DNA of 64,000 nucleotides from Bradyrhizobium sp. CCGB12 (GTDB lineage Bacteria; Pseudomonadota; Alphaproteobacteria; Rhizobiales; Xanthobacteraceae): NCBI RefSeq assembly GCF_024199845.1, contig NZ_JANADO010000001.1, forward strand, positions 1,860,001 through 1,924,000. The letters run 5' to 3'. The translations under genes and the position numbers were made by a program. Of this stretch, positions 23,422 through 33,588 are shown piece by piece; positions within the stretch are counted from its first letter, which is position 1, and every line of letters starts with the position of its first letter. The notes below the pieces were generated by a model, which was given only the letters and a program-made list of their open reading frames with translations, ran no database searches and was not told where the DNA came from.

Positions 23422-23555
23422 TACAGAAATTCGTCCCGGACGCCTCTCAGGCCAGCCAGAGTAAAAAGTCTATAGGAGGTCGTTTTTTTCCGGTCAAGGG
23501 AGAGGCTGTCATCCCGCTCTTGCGGCGGTTACGTGGGCGTGCGAATTCTTCGGCG

Positions 23556-25247
23556 ATGCCGGTCCTCTCCCGTCTGAGCTTATCCCCGTCGCTGCGCGCG
23601 ATAGCCGTTCTCCTCGTGACGTTGCTGGTTGCGCATGCGCCCATGCCCCTCAACGACGGCCTCTTCATGGACGACTGGCTGGTGCTCAAGCCACGTCCGG
23701 ACTATTTCATCGACATTGATTTCCTGCTGAACGGCGCCGGCCATCCGATTTTCTACAGTTACGACGCGTTCGCGAACTGGACGGGCGCGCCGGTTGCCGT
23801 GATGGTGTCGCTCGCGTTTGCCGGAATTCTCTTCGGCGCGACGTGTCTGGTGCTGACGGCGACGCGGCTCGGCTTGCTCGATCGCGCCGAAGCGCTCGGC
23901 CTTGCGGTGATCGTCTGGACCTATCCCGGCTATCAGCTTTGGGCGGGCAAGGCCAACGCGGTGTATGTCTTCAGCTTTGGGCTTTCGTTCGTGGCTGCAT
24001 GGCTGCTGACGCTCGCCTTCGGCGCGGTCTGCGTCGCGCGCTGCTTTCGCCTGGCCTGTGCGCTCGTGTTCCTTCTGAGCTTCGCGCTCAACTCGACGAT
24101 CGTGCTCTAAGCTTTCGTGATGCTCGGTCTGTTCGTCGCGGTGTGGCGCGGCGCGGGCGCCGCCCATGGGTTCGTGCGCCGCGCGTGGCTTGCAGCCTGG
24201 CGCTGCGTTTTGAGCTATCCGGAATTGGTGGTGCTTCCGCTGGTCTACTGGGGCACGCTCAGTATCTGGTTCAAGCGGATCGGCGTGTACGCGCAGCACT
24301 ACAACGCCCATTTCCCGACGCTCGGCGAATTGGTGAAGGGATGGGGGGCGTTCGTCGTCACCGGCTACAGCGACGTCCTGGCCCACGCGGTCCGGGCGGC
24401 GATACAGGCGCCGGCGCCCTTCATCGCGGCCGCGATCCTCGTCGGCATTGTCGTGCTGCTGCTCCGTCCCGGTGCGGAGCCGACTGCGTCAAGAAGCGCG
24501 AGGGCCTTGCCGCTCCTGCTCGCCGCGGTTCTGTTCCTCGCATTGTCGTCGCCCTATCTGATCTCAGGCCTGCTGCCTTCCTCTACTCATTTTTACGAGA
24601 GCCGTCATTTGCTGATGTTCGGCCTGCCGTCGGCATTGACGCTTCTCGCGTTCAAGCGTCAGGCCGAACGTTGGGTCAGCGCCGGCGTTGCCTTTGCGGC
24701 CGTGTTCGGTTTGGGGACGATCCTGTCGATCGGCATGCTGTGGACCGACTACGTCTTCTTGCAGGCAAGAATGCTGAAGCAAGAGGCTCTCACGCGCGAC
24801 CTCGCCGGCCGGGTCCAGCCCCCTGCGACGGTCTATGCGCTTGATGACGGCTTCTACAATCCCCCGTCACGGTTTGTGCCATTCGGCCTCGCCGAGGTCA
24901 CCGGCATGCTGCGCCTTGCCTGGGGCAATCAGCCCTTCTTCGGTTTTAGTCTGATTGCCGAGCGACCCTCCATCCTCCAGGAAATGGAGGAAGCGCGGAC
25001 GGCTACGGGAAGTGCTTTCCATCATTTCGATCCGTCGGGCTCGCAGGCGACGATCTCGCTCCAGCCGGGCCCTGGAGCCGCGCCGAACCAGACCTTGGTG
25101 CGCAAGTACTACGCGTGCCGGTTTCTCGCGCGCTGTGACGTTGCAGAGTTTCTGGCTCAACTTGCACACGTCACGATCAAGGTAGGGCCGATCGCTGGCG
25201 TCACGCCGCTCGACGGCGCAAGGAAGGACGCCGCGCCTAGCCGCTAG
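23556..25247 (+). pseudogene. GT-C-like membrane glycosyltransferase broken by one in-frame stop
   Basis: Residues LNDGLFMDDWLVLKPRPDYF, GYQLWAGKANAVYVFSFGL and SSTHFYESRHLLMFGLPSAL, with about a dozen membrane helices, fit the GT-C/PMT-like group (the D-D after the first helix is usual there). The frame is open from 23556 to 25247 except for TAA at 24108-24110; both sides stay in the same frame (NSTIVL-stop-AFVMLGLF). TAT (Tyr) to TAA is the simplest origin. A GTG at 24117 might allow re-initiation. Its 3' end overlaps the oppositely oriented dehydrogenase gene by 11 bases. A sequencing error would also explain it. Confidence 0.7.
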
Positions 25248-26271
25248 CTCGCCGCTTCCAGGCTGCCTCTGCAAGCACGATGTCGATCACCGAGTCCGCG
25301 CCGGAGGCCAGGGGTAACCGGCGTTCGACCATATCAGAGACAAAGGCGTCGGCCTGGCGTCGAAATGCCCAGCTGCTTTCACGCACCAGCCGCGTCGGTT
25401 GTCCATCGTGCTCGAGGATGACCTCTGCCTCCTCTTCGGCAAAGGGGGCGGGCAATTCGATGGTCAGAGCACCGCGCTCGAAATTGATCGTCAGCCCTTC
25501 GCGCCAAGCCCCTTCGGATCCGTTCACCAGGTCCAGCGTGCACGAGACGCCGTCGAAGTCGAGGATCAGGCGTGCGGCTCCGGAGGTCTCGACGCTGCTC
25601 TCGGTGAGGTTTGGCGCAGATCCGAGCACGTAACGCGCCAGATTGATGATATGGCTGAAGACGTTCAGAAAATTGTCGTAGCCGGGTCGCATCGCGCTCG
25701 GCATCCAGTCGGGACCATCCTGCCAGAGCACCAGTCCGTCCGGCCGGGCCTCGCCGGTCATGACGAAAGTGTCGCGCGATCCGCCGGTGCTGCCGCCGAA
25801 GCACCAGCCGCGCGCGCCGACGATCCGGCCGAGCGACTGGTCTGCACGAATGCGCGATAGCTCCACCAGCGCGCGTGCCACGCCGGCGTCGTGACGCTTC
25901 ATGTAACCGATACTGTAAATGATGCCCTGTTGCTGCGCAGCTTCGACCAGCGTCTTGGCCTGAACCGCAGTGTAGGCCATCGGCTTCTCCGACAGCACGT
26001 GCCGGCCGCTGTTCAATGCATCGAGGACGATCGGCCCGGTGGCGCGACGCTTCGTCACGACGACGACGGCGGAGACCTCGCTGTCCGCCAGCAGTTCCCG
26101 ATGCGTGCCGTAGACCCGCGAGATGCCGAATTTCTGCGCCGCGGCGGCTGCCAGATCGGGCCGTAGATCGGCAATCGCGACGACGCGGCAGGCGGGATTG
26201 GCAGCGAAATTGGCGAGGTGGCACATCTGGCCGACCATGCCCGTCCCGATGATGCCAATGCCTGGCCTCAC
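25237..26271 (-). CDS. Gfo/Idh/MocA-family sugar oxidoreductase
   Basis: A 344-residue protein. GIGIIGTGMVGQMCHL is the N-terminal NAD(P)-binding motif, HVLSEKPMAYTAVQAKTLV the family's E-K-P signature, and HIINLARYVLGSAP lies in the C-terminal domain at the usual substrate-side helix. Members oxidise or reduce sugars, often nucleotide sugars in surface-glycan clusters. It lies 3 bases after the stop of the upstream methyltransferase and forms a three-gene operon with it and the C-methyltransferase. Confidence 0.85.
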   Translation of the reverse strand: MRPGIGIIGTGMVGQMCHLANFAANPACRVVAIADLRPDLAAAAAQKFGISRVYGTHRELLADSEVSAVVVVTKRRATGPIVLDALNSGRHVLSEKPMAYTAVQAKTLVEAAQQQGIIYSIGYMKRHDAGVARALVELSRIRADQSLGRIVGARGWCFGGSTGGSRDTFVMTGEARPDGLVLWQDGPDWMPSAMRPGYDNFLNVFSHIINLARYVLGSAPNLTESSVETSGAARLILDFDGVSCTLDLVNGSEGAWREGLTINFERGALTIELPAPFAEEEAEVILEHDGQPTRLVRESSWAFRRQADAFVSDMVERRLPLASGADSVIDIVLAEAAWKRRASG

Positions 26272-26274
26272 TGG

Positions 26275-27480
26275 CTACGATCCCTCGAAGCGCTTCCGGA
26301 TGGCGAGGAAATGCGCCGGCTGACCCCAGGTGTTGATGAATGCCGGGTCGGATTGGGTGAGGGCGGTGACGGCGGATGCATCCCGCCGCCCGATTGCGCC
26401 GAAGATGCGATGGAAACTGTCGAGGGTCGCAATGATGGCGTCGATATCGGCAGCATCGTCGGCCAGAATGTCCGTCGTCCGGATCGTTTCGCGCAATAGC
26501 GCGAGACTGGAGATCACCCGCGGCAGGCAGTCGCCGAAGGGATCGTCGATCATGCTATTGACATCGAGTACCAGCGCTTCGATCGATGCCGAGATCGCGT
26601 CGACGGCTTCGCTGCTGCCGACCAGATAGAGCTTCCGTCCGCCGAGGAAGCTCAGACGGCTGCGGCCGAGATGGCGCGCCGCCCGCCGCAGCTTCTCGTC
26701 ACCGGACAGGACCTTCTTGTGCCAGTAGACATCCAGGCTGTCGCGGTAGGCCGGCCACGCCGAATGGATGTCGAACCCCTGCTCATGCGCCGCCGTGCAC
26801 AAGGCGCCGGCGTCGAGGAAGTACCGGTGCCGGACGAAGGGATTTTCGAGCACGTCCATCAGCCAGGAATCGAAGCTGCGGGTGTGCGGAATGCTGTTCC
26901 ATTTCGCTTCGAACAGCATCTTCGCCATCTCCAGCGCGGGGCGGCCCGTCAACGCCTTGCCGGCCGCATGGATCGCCTTGAGCGCGAGCTCGAAGAAGCC
27001 GCCGTAACGTTCATAGTAGGAAACGACGGCATATCCGTCCGGATTGAGCAACCGGTGAAAGATGCCGAGCCATTTTTCGCTCGGCTGCACCGTGTAGATG
27101 AATCCTTCGGCATCGATGATGTCGAAACGACGATCGCTGCGAAATCCTTCGACATCGGACAACGCGAGTTCGCGTAGACGCGCAGTCAGGCCAAAATGCG
27201 CGAAGTAGGCCTGAATTTTTTCGTGCGCGTGCCGGTTCGGCTCGGCGAGCGTCATGTTCGCGCCCCAGCCGGCAAACACCAGGGCATTCTCGCCGGAATC
27301 AGGACCGAACTCGAGCACCTCGGCATCGCGGAACAGCGGCGGCGGGAGCACCAGCTTGTCCGCAAAAAGCTCGCGCCGCTGGCCGGCATAGGCTCCGAGT
27401 TCGGCGGACGACTTGAAATTCCCGAACGTCGGCAGGACGTCCTGACGTTCGTAATAGTTGAAGAGCTTGTCCTCAGCCAT
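26275..27480 (-). CDS. SAM-dependent methyltransferase, 401 aa
   Basis: Contains EVLEFGPDSGENALVFAGWG as motif I, LAEPNRHAHEKIQAYF as the acidic second motif, DIIDAEGFIYTVQPSEKWLG and HRLLNPDGYAVVSYYERYGG as motif IV-like strands, then a long helical C-terminal half (VLDVNSMIDDPFGDC). It is a Rossmann methyltransferase with an unusual extra C-terminal domain; substrate unknown. Its start overlaps the end of the upstream C-methyltransferase by 8 bases, so the two are translated together. Confidence 0.75.
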   Translation of the reverse strand: MAEDKLFNYYERQDVLPTFGNFKSSAELGAYAGQRRELFADKLVLPPPLFRDAEVLEFGPDSGENALVFAGWGANMTLAEPNRHAHEKIQAYFAHFGLTARLRELALSDVEGFRSDRRFDIIDAEGFIYTVQPSEKWLGIFHRLLNPDGYAVVSYYERYGGFFELALKAIHAAGKALTGRPALEMAKMLFEAKWNSIPHTRSFDSWLMDVLENPFVRHRYFLDAGALCTAAHEQGFDIHSAWPAYRDSLDVYWHKKVLSGDEKLRRAARHLGRSRLSFLGGRKLYLVGSSEAVDAISASIEALVLDVNSMIDDPFGDCLPRVISSLALLRETIRTTDILADDAADIDAIIATLDSFHRIFGAIGRRDASAVTALTQSDPAFINTWGQPAHFLAIRKRFEGS

Positions 27481-28690
27481 GCCGCGACTCTGCGGCCGCC
27501 TCGAGGCGATCGAGCTCGCTCCAGATGTCGGAGGGCGCGAAGATCGAAACGATGTGCAGCGGCCGCTTCACGCTTTCGCGCAGCCGGCTGCTGACCTTGG
27601 CTTCGTTCTCCTGGTTCACGGCCAGAAGACAGATCAGCGGATCCGAGTTGCCGGCGAGGTCCTCGGGCGAGCGGATCGGAATGCCGGTGCCGGGCAGGAA
27701 CAGCCCCTGGCGCTCCTTCTGGTCGTCGACCGAGAGGTCGACGAGATCCGCCAGCTCGTGAGCATTGGTGAAGGTGCAGGCGCGGCAGCCGGCGCCGTAG
27801 ATGGCGATCTCGGCGCCGCCCGCCCGGGCCTTGGCGAGGATCGGGCGGAGGCGCGCGCCGTACTCCCTCGCGCGCTGACCGAATTTCTCGCCGATGCCGG
27901 ATGGTGCGGGCGGCGGCGTCACGTCGCGCGCGGCACGGCGGGCTGCGATGGCAAGGCTGCCGCCGCTGAAATTGTACTTCTTCACGGACACCGCCTCGAA
28001 GCCATGGCGCGCCAGCAGCGTGAGCAGGGTCGGTTCGGTGAAATAGCTGACGTGCTCCTCCCAGAGAACGGAGAGGTCTCCGGCCGTCGAGCCGGGAGCG
28101 AAATCAGGCACGTCGATGAACAGCAGCCCGTTGTCGCGCAGCGCGATCTTCACGCAGTCGAAGAAATTCTCGAAGTCGACGATGTGCTCCAGCACCTGGC
28201 GCGAGACGACGAGGTCGAACTTGCCGGCCGCGGCGACCGCGTCGTGACACAGCGCCGGGCTGATCATATCGGAATAGACCTTGATGCCGCGTTCGCCGGC
28301 GATCTTGCCCGACACGGGGTTGGGCTCCACGCCAACCAAGACCTTCGCGCCGCGTTCGCGCAGCTTGTCCATGAACAGGCCGTCGTTGCATCCAATCTCG
28401 AACACCGACTGATGCTGCGAGAATTTCGCGATGGTGTCGAGTTCGTCCGCCTGATGCGGTTCCGGCTTCCAGCTGCTGAAATTGTAATTGAACTGCCGAT
28501 ACAGGATGTCTGGGTCGATCGGCTTGACGATCTGCGGCAGGCCGCACTCGCCGCATGCCAGCACCTCGAACGGATACCGTTCCTCCTGCTCGTTTCGGCT
28601 ATGCCGAAGCCGATGTGCAATCGGCATCTGCCCGAGGTCGATGACCGGTCGCAGGTTGGTCGAATGGCAAAGGCGGCAATGGTCGGTCAC
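27473..28690 (-). CDS. sugar C-methyltransferase (three-domain, NovU/TylC3 type)
   Basis: A 405-residue protein in the usual three parts: an N-terminal zinc-binding domain (CRLCHSTNLRPVIDLG and LACGECGLPQI), a methyltransferase core (VFEIGCNDGLFMDKLRERGA, then SRQVLEHIVDFENFF), and a C-terminal domain beginning near IAIYGAGCRACTFTNAHELA. These enzymes add a methyl branch to 4-keto deoxysugars. A second enzyme of this type is at 46689-47960. It heads a minus-strand operon with the methyltransferase and the oxidoreductase. Confidence 0.85.
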   Translation of the reverse strand: MTDHCRLCHSTNLRPVIDLGQMPIAHRLRHSRNEQEERYPFEVLACGECGLPQIVKPIDPDILYRQFNYNFSSWKPEPHQADELDTIAKFSQHQSVFEIGCNDGLFMDKLRERGAKVLVGVEPNPVSGKIAGERGIKVYSDMISPALCHDAVAAAGKFDLVVSRQVLEHIVDFENFFDCVKIALRDNGLLFIDVPDFAPGSTAGDLSVLWEEHVSYFTEPTLLTLLARHGFEAVSVKKYNFSGGSLAIAARRAARDVTPPPAPSGIGEKFGQRAREYGARLRPILAKARAGGAEIAIYGAGCRACTFTNAHELADLVDLSVDDQKERQGLFLPGTGIPIRSPEDLAGNSDPLICLLAVNQENEAKVSSRLRESVKRPLHIVSIFAPSDIWSELDRLEAAAESRHG

Positions 28691-28955
28691 GGGTTAATCT
28701 CGCGTGGGGGCTGGTCCGGCGGGCGATTTTCAGTGAACCCGGGGGCTACCGGCAACGAAACGGTCCCGGATACATCCAATCCAGGGTGCGCGAGCAGTCC
28801 TCCGGCCGATGCGTTCTCAATCAAAGCAGGTAGCAGTCGTCGGGAGGTCTTGCAAGACGTGCCGCCGTCCGTCGGTCGGGACGCGGCCACGGCTGCTTAT
28901 GTCCGGGCTCAGGGGCCGTAGGTGCGACCGCGGTCAGGCCGCCTCTCATAGAGTG

Positions 28956-29690
28956 TCAATTACCCTTCGTCTCCACGGCCACGAAATCTCGCTTGATTCT
29001 TTCCATGGCCTCGTGGACACGGGCATACTCAGGTCGGCGGTCGACGATGCTGTCGTAAAAGCAGCCTCTTCGCGCCGCACGAGGAGCGGCATAAAAGAGG
29101 CTTCTGGCGCCCGATGGGCCTGCGCTAGATAGGCCCAATCCCTGAAGGCGATGACCAGGACTCGTTCGTCTGGTTTGGTGTTGTCCTGGATGAACCTAGT
29201 TTCAGTCTCTGTGATTTGGTCAAAGTCCTCCCGCCACACGGCGGGAGGCGTAGACACGAACGGCCATTTCAGAAGGCTGGGATAAGTTGCGTATGATCGC
29301 AGACCATAGAGGTGCGGATTGTTCCTGTCCTGCACGAATAGCAGCGCAGGGACGGTCGCAACTGCCACTGCGCCACCGGAGGCCTTTTGGAACGTCGGTT
29401 GCCATCCCGGCTGAAAACTGGCGAACGATCTGGAGCGGCAGATTGTACATTGTGCTCCAGCTAAGGTCCCATTTGATGGGCGTGCTTCCCCATCCCGTGC
29501 CGTACAGGACTAGTGGACGGAAGCATTCGATCAGGAACGTCAGGGAGAGAACTCTTGGATCCACAGTCCCCAATTATTTGCCCTGCGCTTCTACCACTAC
29601 AGCGTTATTGAACAATCCCGCGAACCCGATGGTTGCCTTCCAGCATTGTATGTTCGCGTCGGGAATTACCGACAGCGAAGCTCTCAATCG
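28956..29690 (-). pseudogene. broken membrane glycosyltransferase-like gene
   Basis: Minus-strand pieces in successive frames: ANIQCWKATIGFAGLFNNAV-VVEAQGK-stop, then VDPRVLSLTFLIECFRPLVL and PLQIVRQFSAGMA, then (after a shift near 29400) VPALLFVQDRNNPHLYGLRS and WREDFDQITETETRFIQDNT, then (after a shift near 29075) CFYDSIVDRRPEYARVHEAM and a true stop after VETKGN. A stop and two frameshifts show that it is dead. The overall style matches C-terminal halves of GT-C proteins such as its neighbour at 29882-31642. Confidence 0.6.
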
Positions 29691-29881
29691 CTGATAGCGT
29701 GGATGTCTATTTTCACCAGATTTCAGGTGGCGAGCGCACCCGTTCCGTCGCTGAGTCTTGGACCGCGGCAGCCGTCACCCTCGAAGATGAACCAGCTGAG
29801 TGCTTAAGATCGAGCTGGACCGGTAGAGCAAGGGGGACGACGATGGAATCGACTAGCGTCCGGGAGACCCTGTCGCGTGGT

Positions 29882-31642
29882 CTACCGAGCTCCGGAGGCC
29901 GGATCTTCACACGCGGGTGAGGGCAGAGCCAATAACCAGGCCGCCGCACGGACGCCTGGCCGGTCGCAAGGTGGCCGATACTCGGCTCTTGCCAAAGGGG
30001 CCGTCTCTCCGTCCTTCAACTGCATCAGTTCACCGCGGCCTTCTGTGGCTGAAGGGTTCTCTTTGAAGATCGCGGTCAGAAGCTCGACGAAGCCAATGTC
30101 GTCGGGCCGCGGAATTCCCGGCGCAGCGTGGTAGCGCCAAGTCTCGCGGCGTGGGGGGCAAGGAAAGATCTCAAGGTAGGAAACCGAGCAGTTGCCGCCC
30201 GCAACGAAGCTGGGATTGGTAAAATCGCCGCAGAAATCGGTGTAGATAAACGATCGCGCTCGATTTTGGTCACGCAAGATCGTCTGTGCCACGTTCATGT
30301 CATTGCCGCCGAGGCATCGCGAGCGGAATGGGAGGACATAGGCATCTTCGATTTGGAGCTTTACAACCTTTGGCTCGGGATCGGCGAGCAAGGCTGCTCG
30401 AGTTTGCCGCAGCATGTCTCCAGTGAACAACCCGTCATACAGCAGCCATTTGGAATCATGAGCCAACGACAATGCGAAGATCGTGATCACGCCGCCTGCG
30501 ACCGCTGCACGTACGCGCAATCCCGGGATCGCCTGTATACCAGTCGCCATCAGAATCAAGATGCCAAGCTGCGAGGGAAAGAGCAGTCTCGACTCCCCCC
30601 GCGCCACGTCGCCATAAACTCCGGCAAGTGCGTAGGGCAGGGCGCCAATGACGGCAATCGCGGCTCCCAACATCAGCAGCATTTTCGCACTTTGGGTCGA
30701 GCTGCGGCTCCTTAGTACCCAGGGCGCCCACAATGCGGTTGAAGAGAACAGCACGAAACCGACGACCGCGGCCAATGTGAGTATGCTGGAAACAGGACGT
30801 CCCAGGAGGGCGAACCCGCGGGAATAGGCGTAGGCGAGGCCGCGCGGGAAGGCCATGAGATGAGCCGATATTGCGTTGCCGACGACGGCAAAGTCAGGCA
30901 CGAAGCCATATTGTCCGGAGTAGTGACCGCTCTTTCCCAGGATCGTGAGCCGCAGCACGATGACAGTTGCGACGGCCAGCCAGAACGGCGCGAGCCGCGC
31001 AAGCGTCCGCGTCCATCGTTCGTCAGCAGATCGGGCCAGCACGACGCGAAGTGGCTCGCAGGCGATCAAGGTCTCCAGAGACAAAGAGAAAAGCAGACAG
31101 AACGGTGCGGCCCATCGAAGCGCCCGTACCTTCGAATGGGTCAATTCGTAGGACAGCAAATAGAAGAGCAGGAAGAAATCATAGATAGCATTCTGCGTCA
31201 GGCGAATTGCATAGAACGGGCTGAGTAGGAAGAGGGCCGTGAAGAGTGCCGCGATCTGCCTCGTTTGCGGCGATCTGAAGAAGATGGCGTAGAGCAATAT
31301 GCCGTTCACAAGATGGCAACTCAGCCCCCCGAGCCGCGCGGCGACTTCGGGCATGCCGGGCAGAGCCACGACGAACAGCGTCATGGGAATCGCGAAACCG
31401 GCATGGGCTGCTTCCCACAGCACGCGAGCAAGGCCGCCTGCGCCTTCAGTCCAATAGATGTAGTAAACCGTCCAATCGTCGCCGAAGACCTCACGCGCGA
31501 ATAGTGCGGGCAGGCTCGCAACAATAGCGAGAACCGCACCCACCCAAACATATCCAATGCCTAATCGGCCGCGCGATGGGGAAGTCGTGGTGCCCAGGTC
31601 GGTTTTCGAGCGAAAATGGTCGGAACTGGCAAAGTCGGTCAT
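29882..31642 (-). CDS. GT-C-like polytopic membrane protein
   Basis: A 586-residue protein with 10-12 membrane helices in residues 25-410, for example YVWVGAVLAIVASLPALFA followed by REVFGDDWTVYYIYW, whose D-D motif after the first helix is typical of GT-C glycosyltransferases. A soluble C-terminal part follows with Cys residues (RCLGGNDMN, FCGDFTNPS, GNCSVSYLEIFPCP). It would transfer a lipid-linked sugar on the outer face of the membrane. It shares its style with the broken gene at 23556-25247. Its ATG overlaps the upstream stop (ATGA). Confidence 0.65.
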   Translation of the reverse strand: MTDFASSDHFRSKTDLGTTTSPSRGRLGIGYVWVGAVLAIVASLPALFAREVFGDDWTVYYIYWTEGAGGLARVLWEAAHAGFAIPMTLFVVALPGMPEVAARLGGLSCHLVNGILLYAIFFRSPQTRQIAALFTALFLLSPFYAIRLTQNAIYDFFLLFYLLSYELTHSKVRALRWAAPFCLLFSLSLETLIACEPLRVVLARSADERWTRTLARLAPFWLAVATVIVLRLTILGKSGHYSGQYGFVPDFAVVGNAISAHLMAFPRGLAYAYSRGFALLGRPVSSILTLAAVVGFVLFSSTALWAPWVLRSRSSTQSAKMLLMLGAAIAVIGALPYALAGVYGDVARGESRLLFPSQLGILILMATGIQAIPGLRVRAAVAGGVITIFALSLAHDSKWLLYDGLFTGDMLRQTRAALLADPEPKVVKLQIEDAYVLPFRSRCLGGNDMNVAQTILRDQNRARSFIYTDFCGDFTNPSFVAGGNCSVSYLEIFPCPPRRETWRYHAAPGIPRPDDIGFVELLTAIFKENPSATEGRGELMQLKDGETAPLARAEYRPPCDRPGVRAAAWLLALPSPACEDPASGAR

Positions 31643-31941
31643 AGCCCTAGTCCAAGCCGCGTCCGGCCAGATGCTCGGCGGCCAGCACCGCGATCAGCGG
31701 GAATGGTTACCGGAAATTTCAGCGATATTCTGAAGATGAGGGTATCCCATAGCAGAACTACGATCGCAAATCCGAGAACAATTTGCGGATACAGGAGCGA
31801 GAGGGCGCCAAGTCCAAGTCCCATCAATATCAACGTGGCCGCGCCGACGAAGCATTCGTCCACGAGCCGAGCGCGTTCATGCTTGATGAGAGAGAACGTC
31901 AGGCCGAGGGTGGTGGGCAGGTGCACCTTGGCTGCTGCCAT
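31639..31941 (-). CDS. small two-span membrane protein
   Basis: 100 residues: MAAAKVHLPTTLGLTFSLIK, then two hydrophobic helices ATLILMGLGLGALSLLYPQI and VLGFAIVVLLWDTLIFRISL, then a basic tail. In a second frame the end reads FPLIAVLAAEHLAGRGLD-stop, which looks more natural, so a frameshift near 31705 is possible. It overlaps the start of the GT-C gene and lies 29 bases after the flippase-like gene. No family recognised. Confidence 0.5.
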   Translation of the reverse strand: MAAAKVHLPTTLGLTFSLIKHERARLVDECFVGAATLILMGLGLGALSLLYPQIVLGFAIVVLLWDTLIFRISLKFPVTIPADRGAGRRASGRTRLGLGL

Positions 31942-31970
31942 AGCTTGATCTTGTCCGCTGTTGCCCATTG

Positions 31971-32951
31971 CTAAACCGGCGCGGCGTCAGTCCGTTCGGC
32001 ACCGGCCCCTGCGCGGACCTTGCTGAAACTGGCGCGCTCCGGTGCGACCAGCCACACCAGGCCGCCGAACAGTCCCACGATCAGGCCGCTGAGACCGAGC
32101 AAGACCGATATTGCGAGTGCCTTGTCGGAAGCGATTCCGACCAGGCCGAGCGCGGCAACCATTGCGCCTTCTCGCACGCCCCATCCGCCAATCGAGATCG
32201 GAACCGCAGAAGATAGAATGACAAGCGGAACAAGAACGAATGCGTCGAGCGGGGAGAGCGGCGCGTCGAGGCCGATCGCAAGGACGTAACAGGCCGTGAC
32301 CATAATCAGGTTGATGACAATGGCGGCTGCAATCAGCATCCCGCGGCCTTCGGCCGCCAGCAGCGGAGCCCTGACCAGCATCGCGAATTCCACGACCCGG
32401 GCCGGCAGAGCGGCGATCATGCGAGATGGCCAGCGTTCCAGCGTGACAAGGGCGACGAGGCCGAAACACGCAAATACGAGAACGATGACGATTGCAAAGA
32501 CGAGCGAGTTGTCACGGATCCGTGGCAGCAGAAACGGCATTCCTGCCAATATGACGGCCCCGAGCGCCAGCAGTGCCAGGAAGCGATCGGCCACGATGCT
32601 GCCGATCGTTTGCGACCATTGCACACCATTCCGCCGCAGCATCCAGATCCGGACCGCGTCACCCCCCGCGGGCAGCACCTGATTGAAAAAGGTGCTGATG
32701 ATGAGGATACGCCAGCCCGCCAGCCAGCCCAGGGGCACGCTCATGGCGCGGAGGATCAGGATCCAGCGGTGGCAGAGAATGAAGGTCTGGGCGAACAGCA
32801 GCAACACCGCAAGCGCCAGCATATTCAATTTGACGGCGAGAAGGTCCGCTTTCAGGGACGACAAGTCCTGGCTGCGCAGGAGCAAGACCAGGATCCCGAT
32901 CGAGACGGCGAACTTGGCCAGAGTAGCCAGTGCTTTTGCAGGCCGCTTCAT
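31971..32951 (-). CDS. flippase-like membrane protein (UPF0104 / LPG synthase TM family)
   Basis: A 326-residue protein with 8 or so membrane helices and the family motifs WRILIISTFFNQVLPAGGDA, VADRFLALLALGAVILAG and SAVPISIGGWGVREGAMVAA. The family includes the membrane half of MprF and proteins in glycan clusters thought to move or accommodate lipid-linked substrates. The ATG at 32951 is chosen; an upstream start at 33092 adds Arg-rich residues that overlap the cupin gene. It is a paralogue of the protein at 45584-46609. Confidence 0.8.
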   Translation of the reverse strand: MKRPAKALATLAKFAVSIGILVLLLRSQDLSSLKADLLAVKLNMLALAVLLLFAQTFILCHRWILILRAMSVPLGWLAGWRILIISTFFNQVLPAGGDAVRIWMLRRNGVQWSQTIGSIVADRFLALLALGAVILAGMPFLLPRIRDNSLVFAIVIVLVFACFGLVALVTLERWPSRMIAALPARVVEFAMLVRAPLLAAEGRGMLIAAAIVINLIMVTACYVLAIGLDAPLSPLDAFVLVPLVILSSAVPISIGGWGVREGAMVAALGLVGIASDKALAISVLLGLSGLIVGLFGGLVWLVAPERASFSKVRAGAGAERTDAAPV

Positions 32952-33012
32952 CGGCTGGTGTCGTCCTCGATCATTCACGGCGGCATAGTCAAGCAGCGAT
33001 AGCGGTCGAAGT

Positions 33013-33588
33013 CTATCTTCTCGCCAGATGCTCCGCCGCGAGCGTACCAGTTCTTGTGACGTAGACCTCGACAGCGGCAGCGTCGCTGCCATCGGGGGCC
33101 CAGTCGGGAAATGCGGTGCGGGAAGGATCGAACGGGCCGGCGGTGGTTTCGTGAAACACCAGCCACTCCGAGGTGATCAGGATCGAGTGGAACACCTGCT
33201 CGGGCATCCGGTAGTAGCAGCGCTTGCCCTGGCCGTAAGGCGCCATCTCGAGCACGTCGCGGATCCGCCCGTCGTCCTCGAAGATCACCACCTGCGCTTT
33301 GCCTTCGATGACGTGGAAGGACTCCGGTTTGCCGAAATGCTTGTGGGGCCGGACATAGGCCTCGCGATGATGCACGATCAGCATCTCGTGCAGGCCCGAC
33401 GAGGGATCGGGATGGGTGCACAGTCGGCTGCGGAGACGCGGGTTGCCTGCGGCGATGCGCTTCAGTTCCGCGATCGTGGCGTCGTCCGCCGTGACGATGG
33501 CATCGTCCGAATAATACACTTCCGGATTTTGCGCGCGCAGCGAGGTCGGCCGGTGCAGGCCGGCTTCATTCGAAGAAGATGAACCCAT
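33013..33588 (-). CDS. WbuC-like cupin
   Basis: A 191-residue protein. RLCTHPDPSSGLHEMLIVHH and YVRPHKHFGKPESFHVIEGK give the His cluster of a cupin barrel, followed by MPEQVFHSILITSEWLVFHE. WbuC-family cupins occur in O-antigen clusters; their reaction is not settled. The ATG at 33588 overlaps the 3' end of the upstream methyltransferase by 23 bases and gives the usual length. Confidence 0.75.
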   Translation of the reverse strand: MGSSSSNEAGLHRPTSLRAQNPEVYYSDDAIVTADDATIAELKRIAAGNPRLRSRLCTHPDPSSGLHEMLIVHHREAYVRPHKHFGKPESFHVIEGKAQVVIFEDDGRIRDVLEMAPYGQGKRCYYRMPEQVFHSILITSEWLVFHETTAGPFDPSRTAFPDWAPDGSDAAAVEVYVTRTGTLAAEHLARR

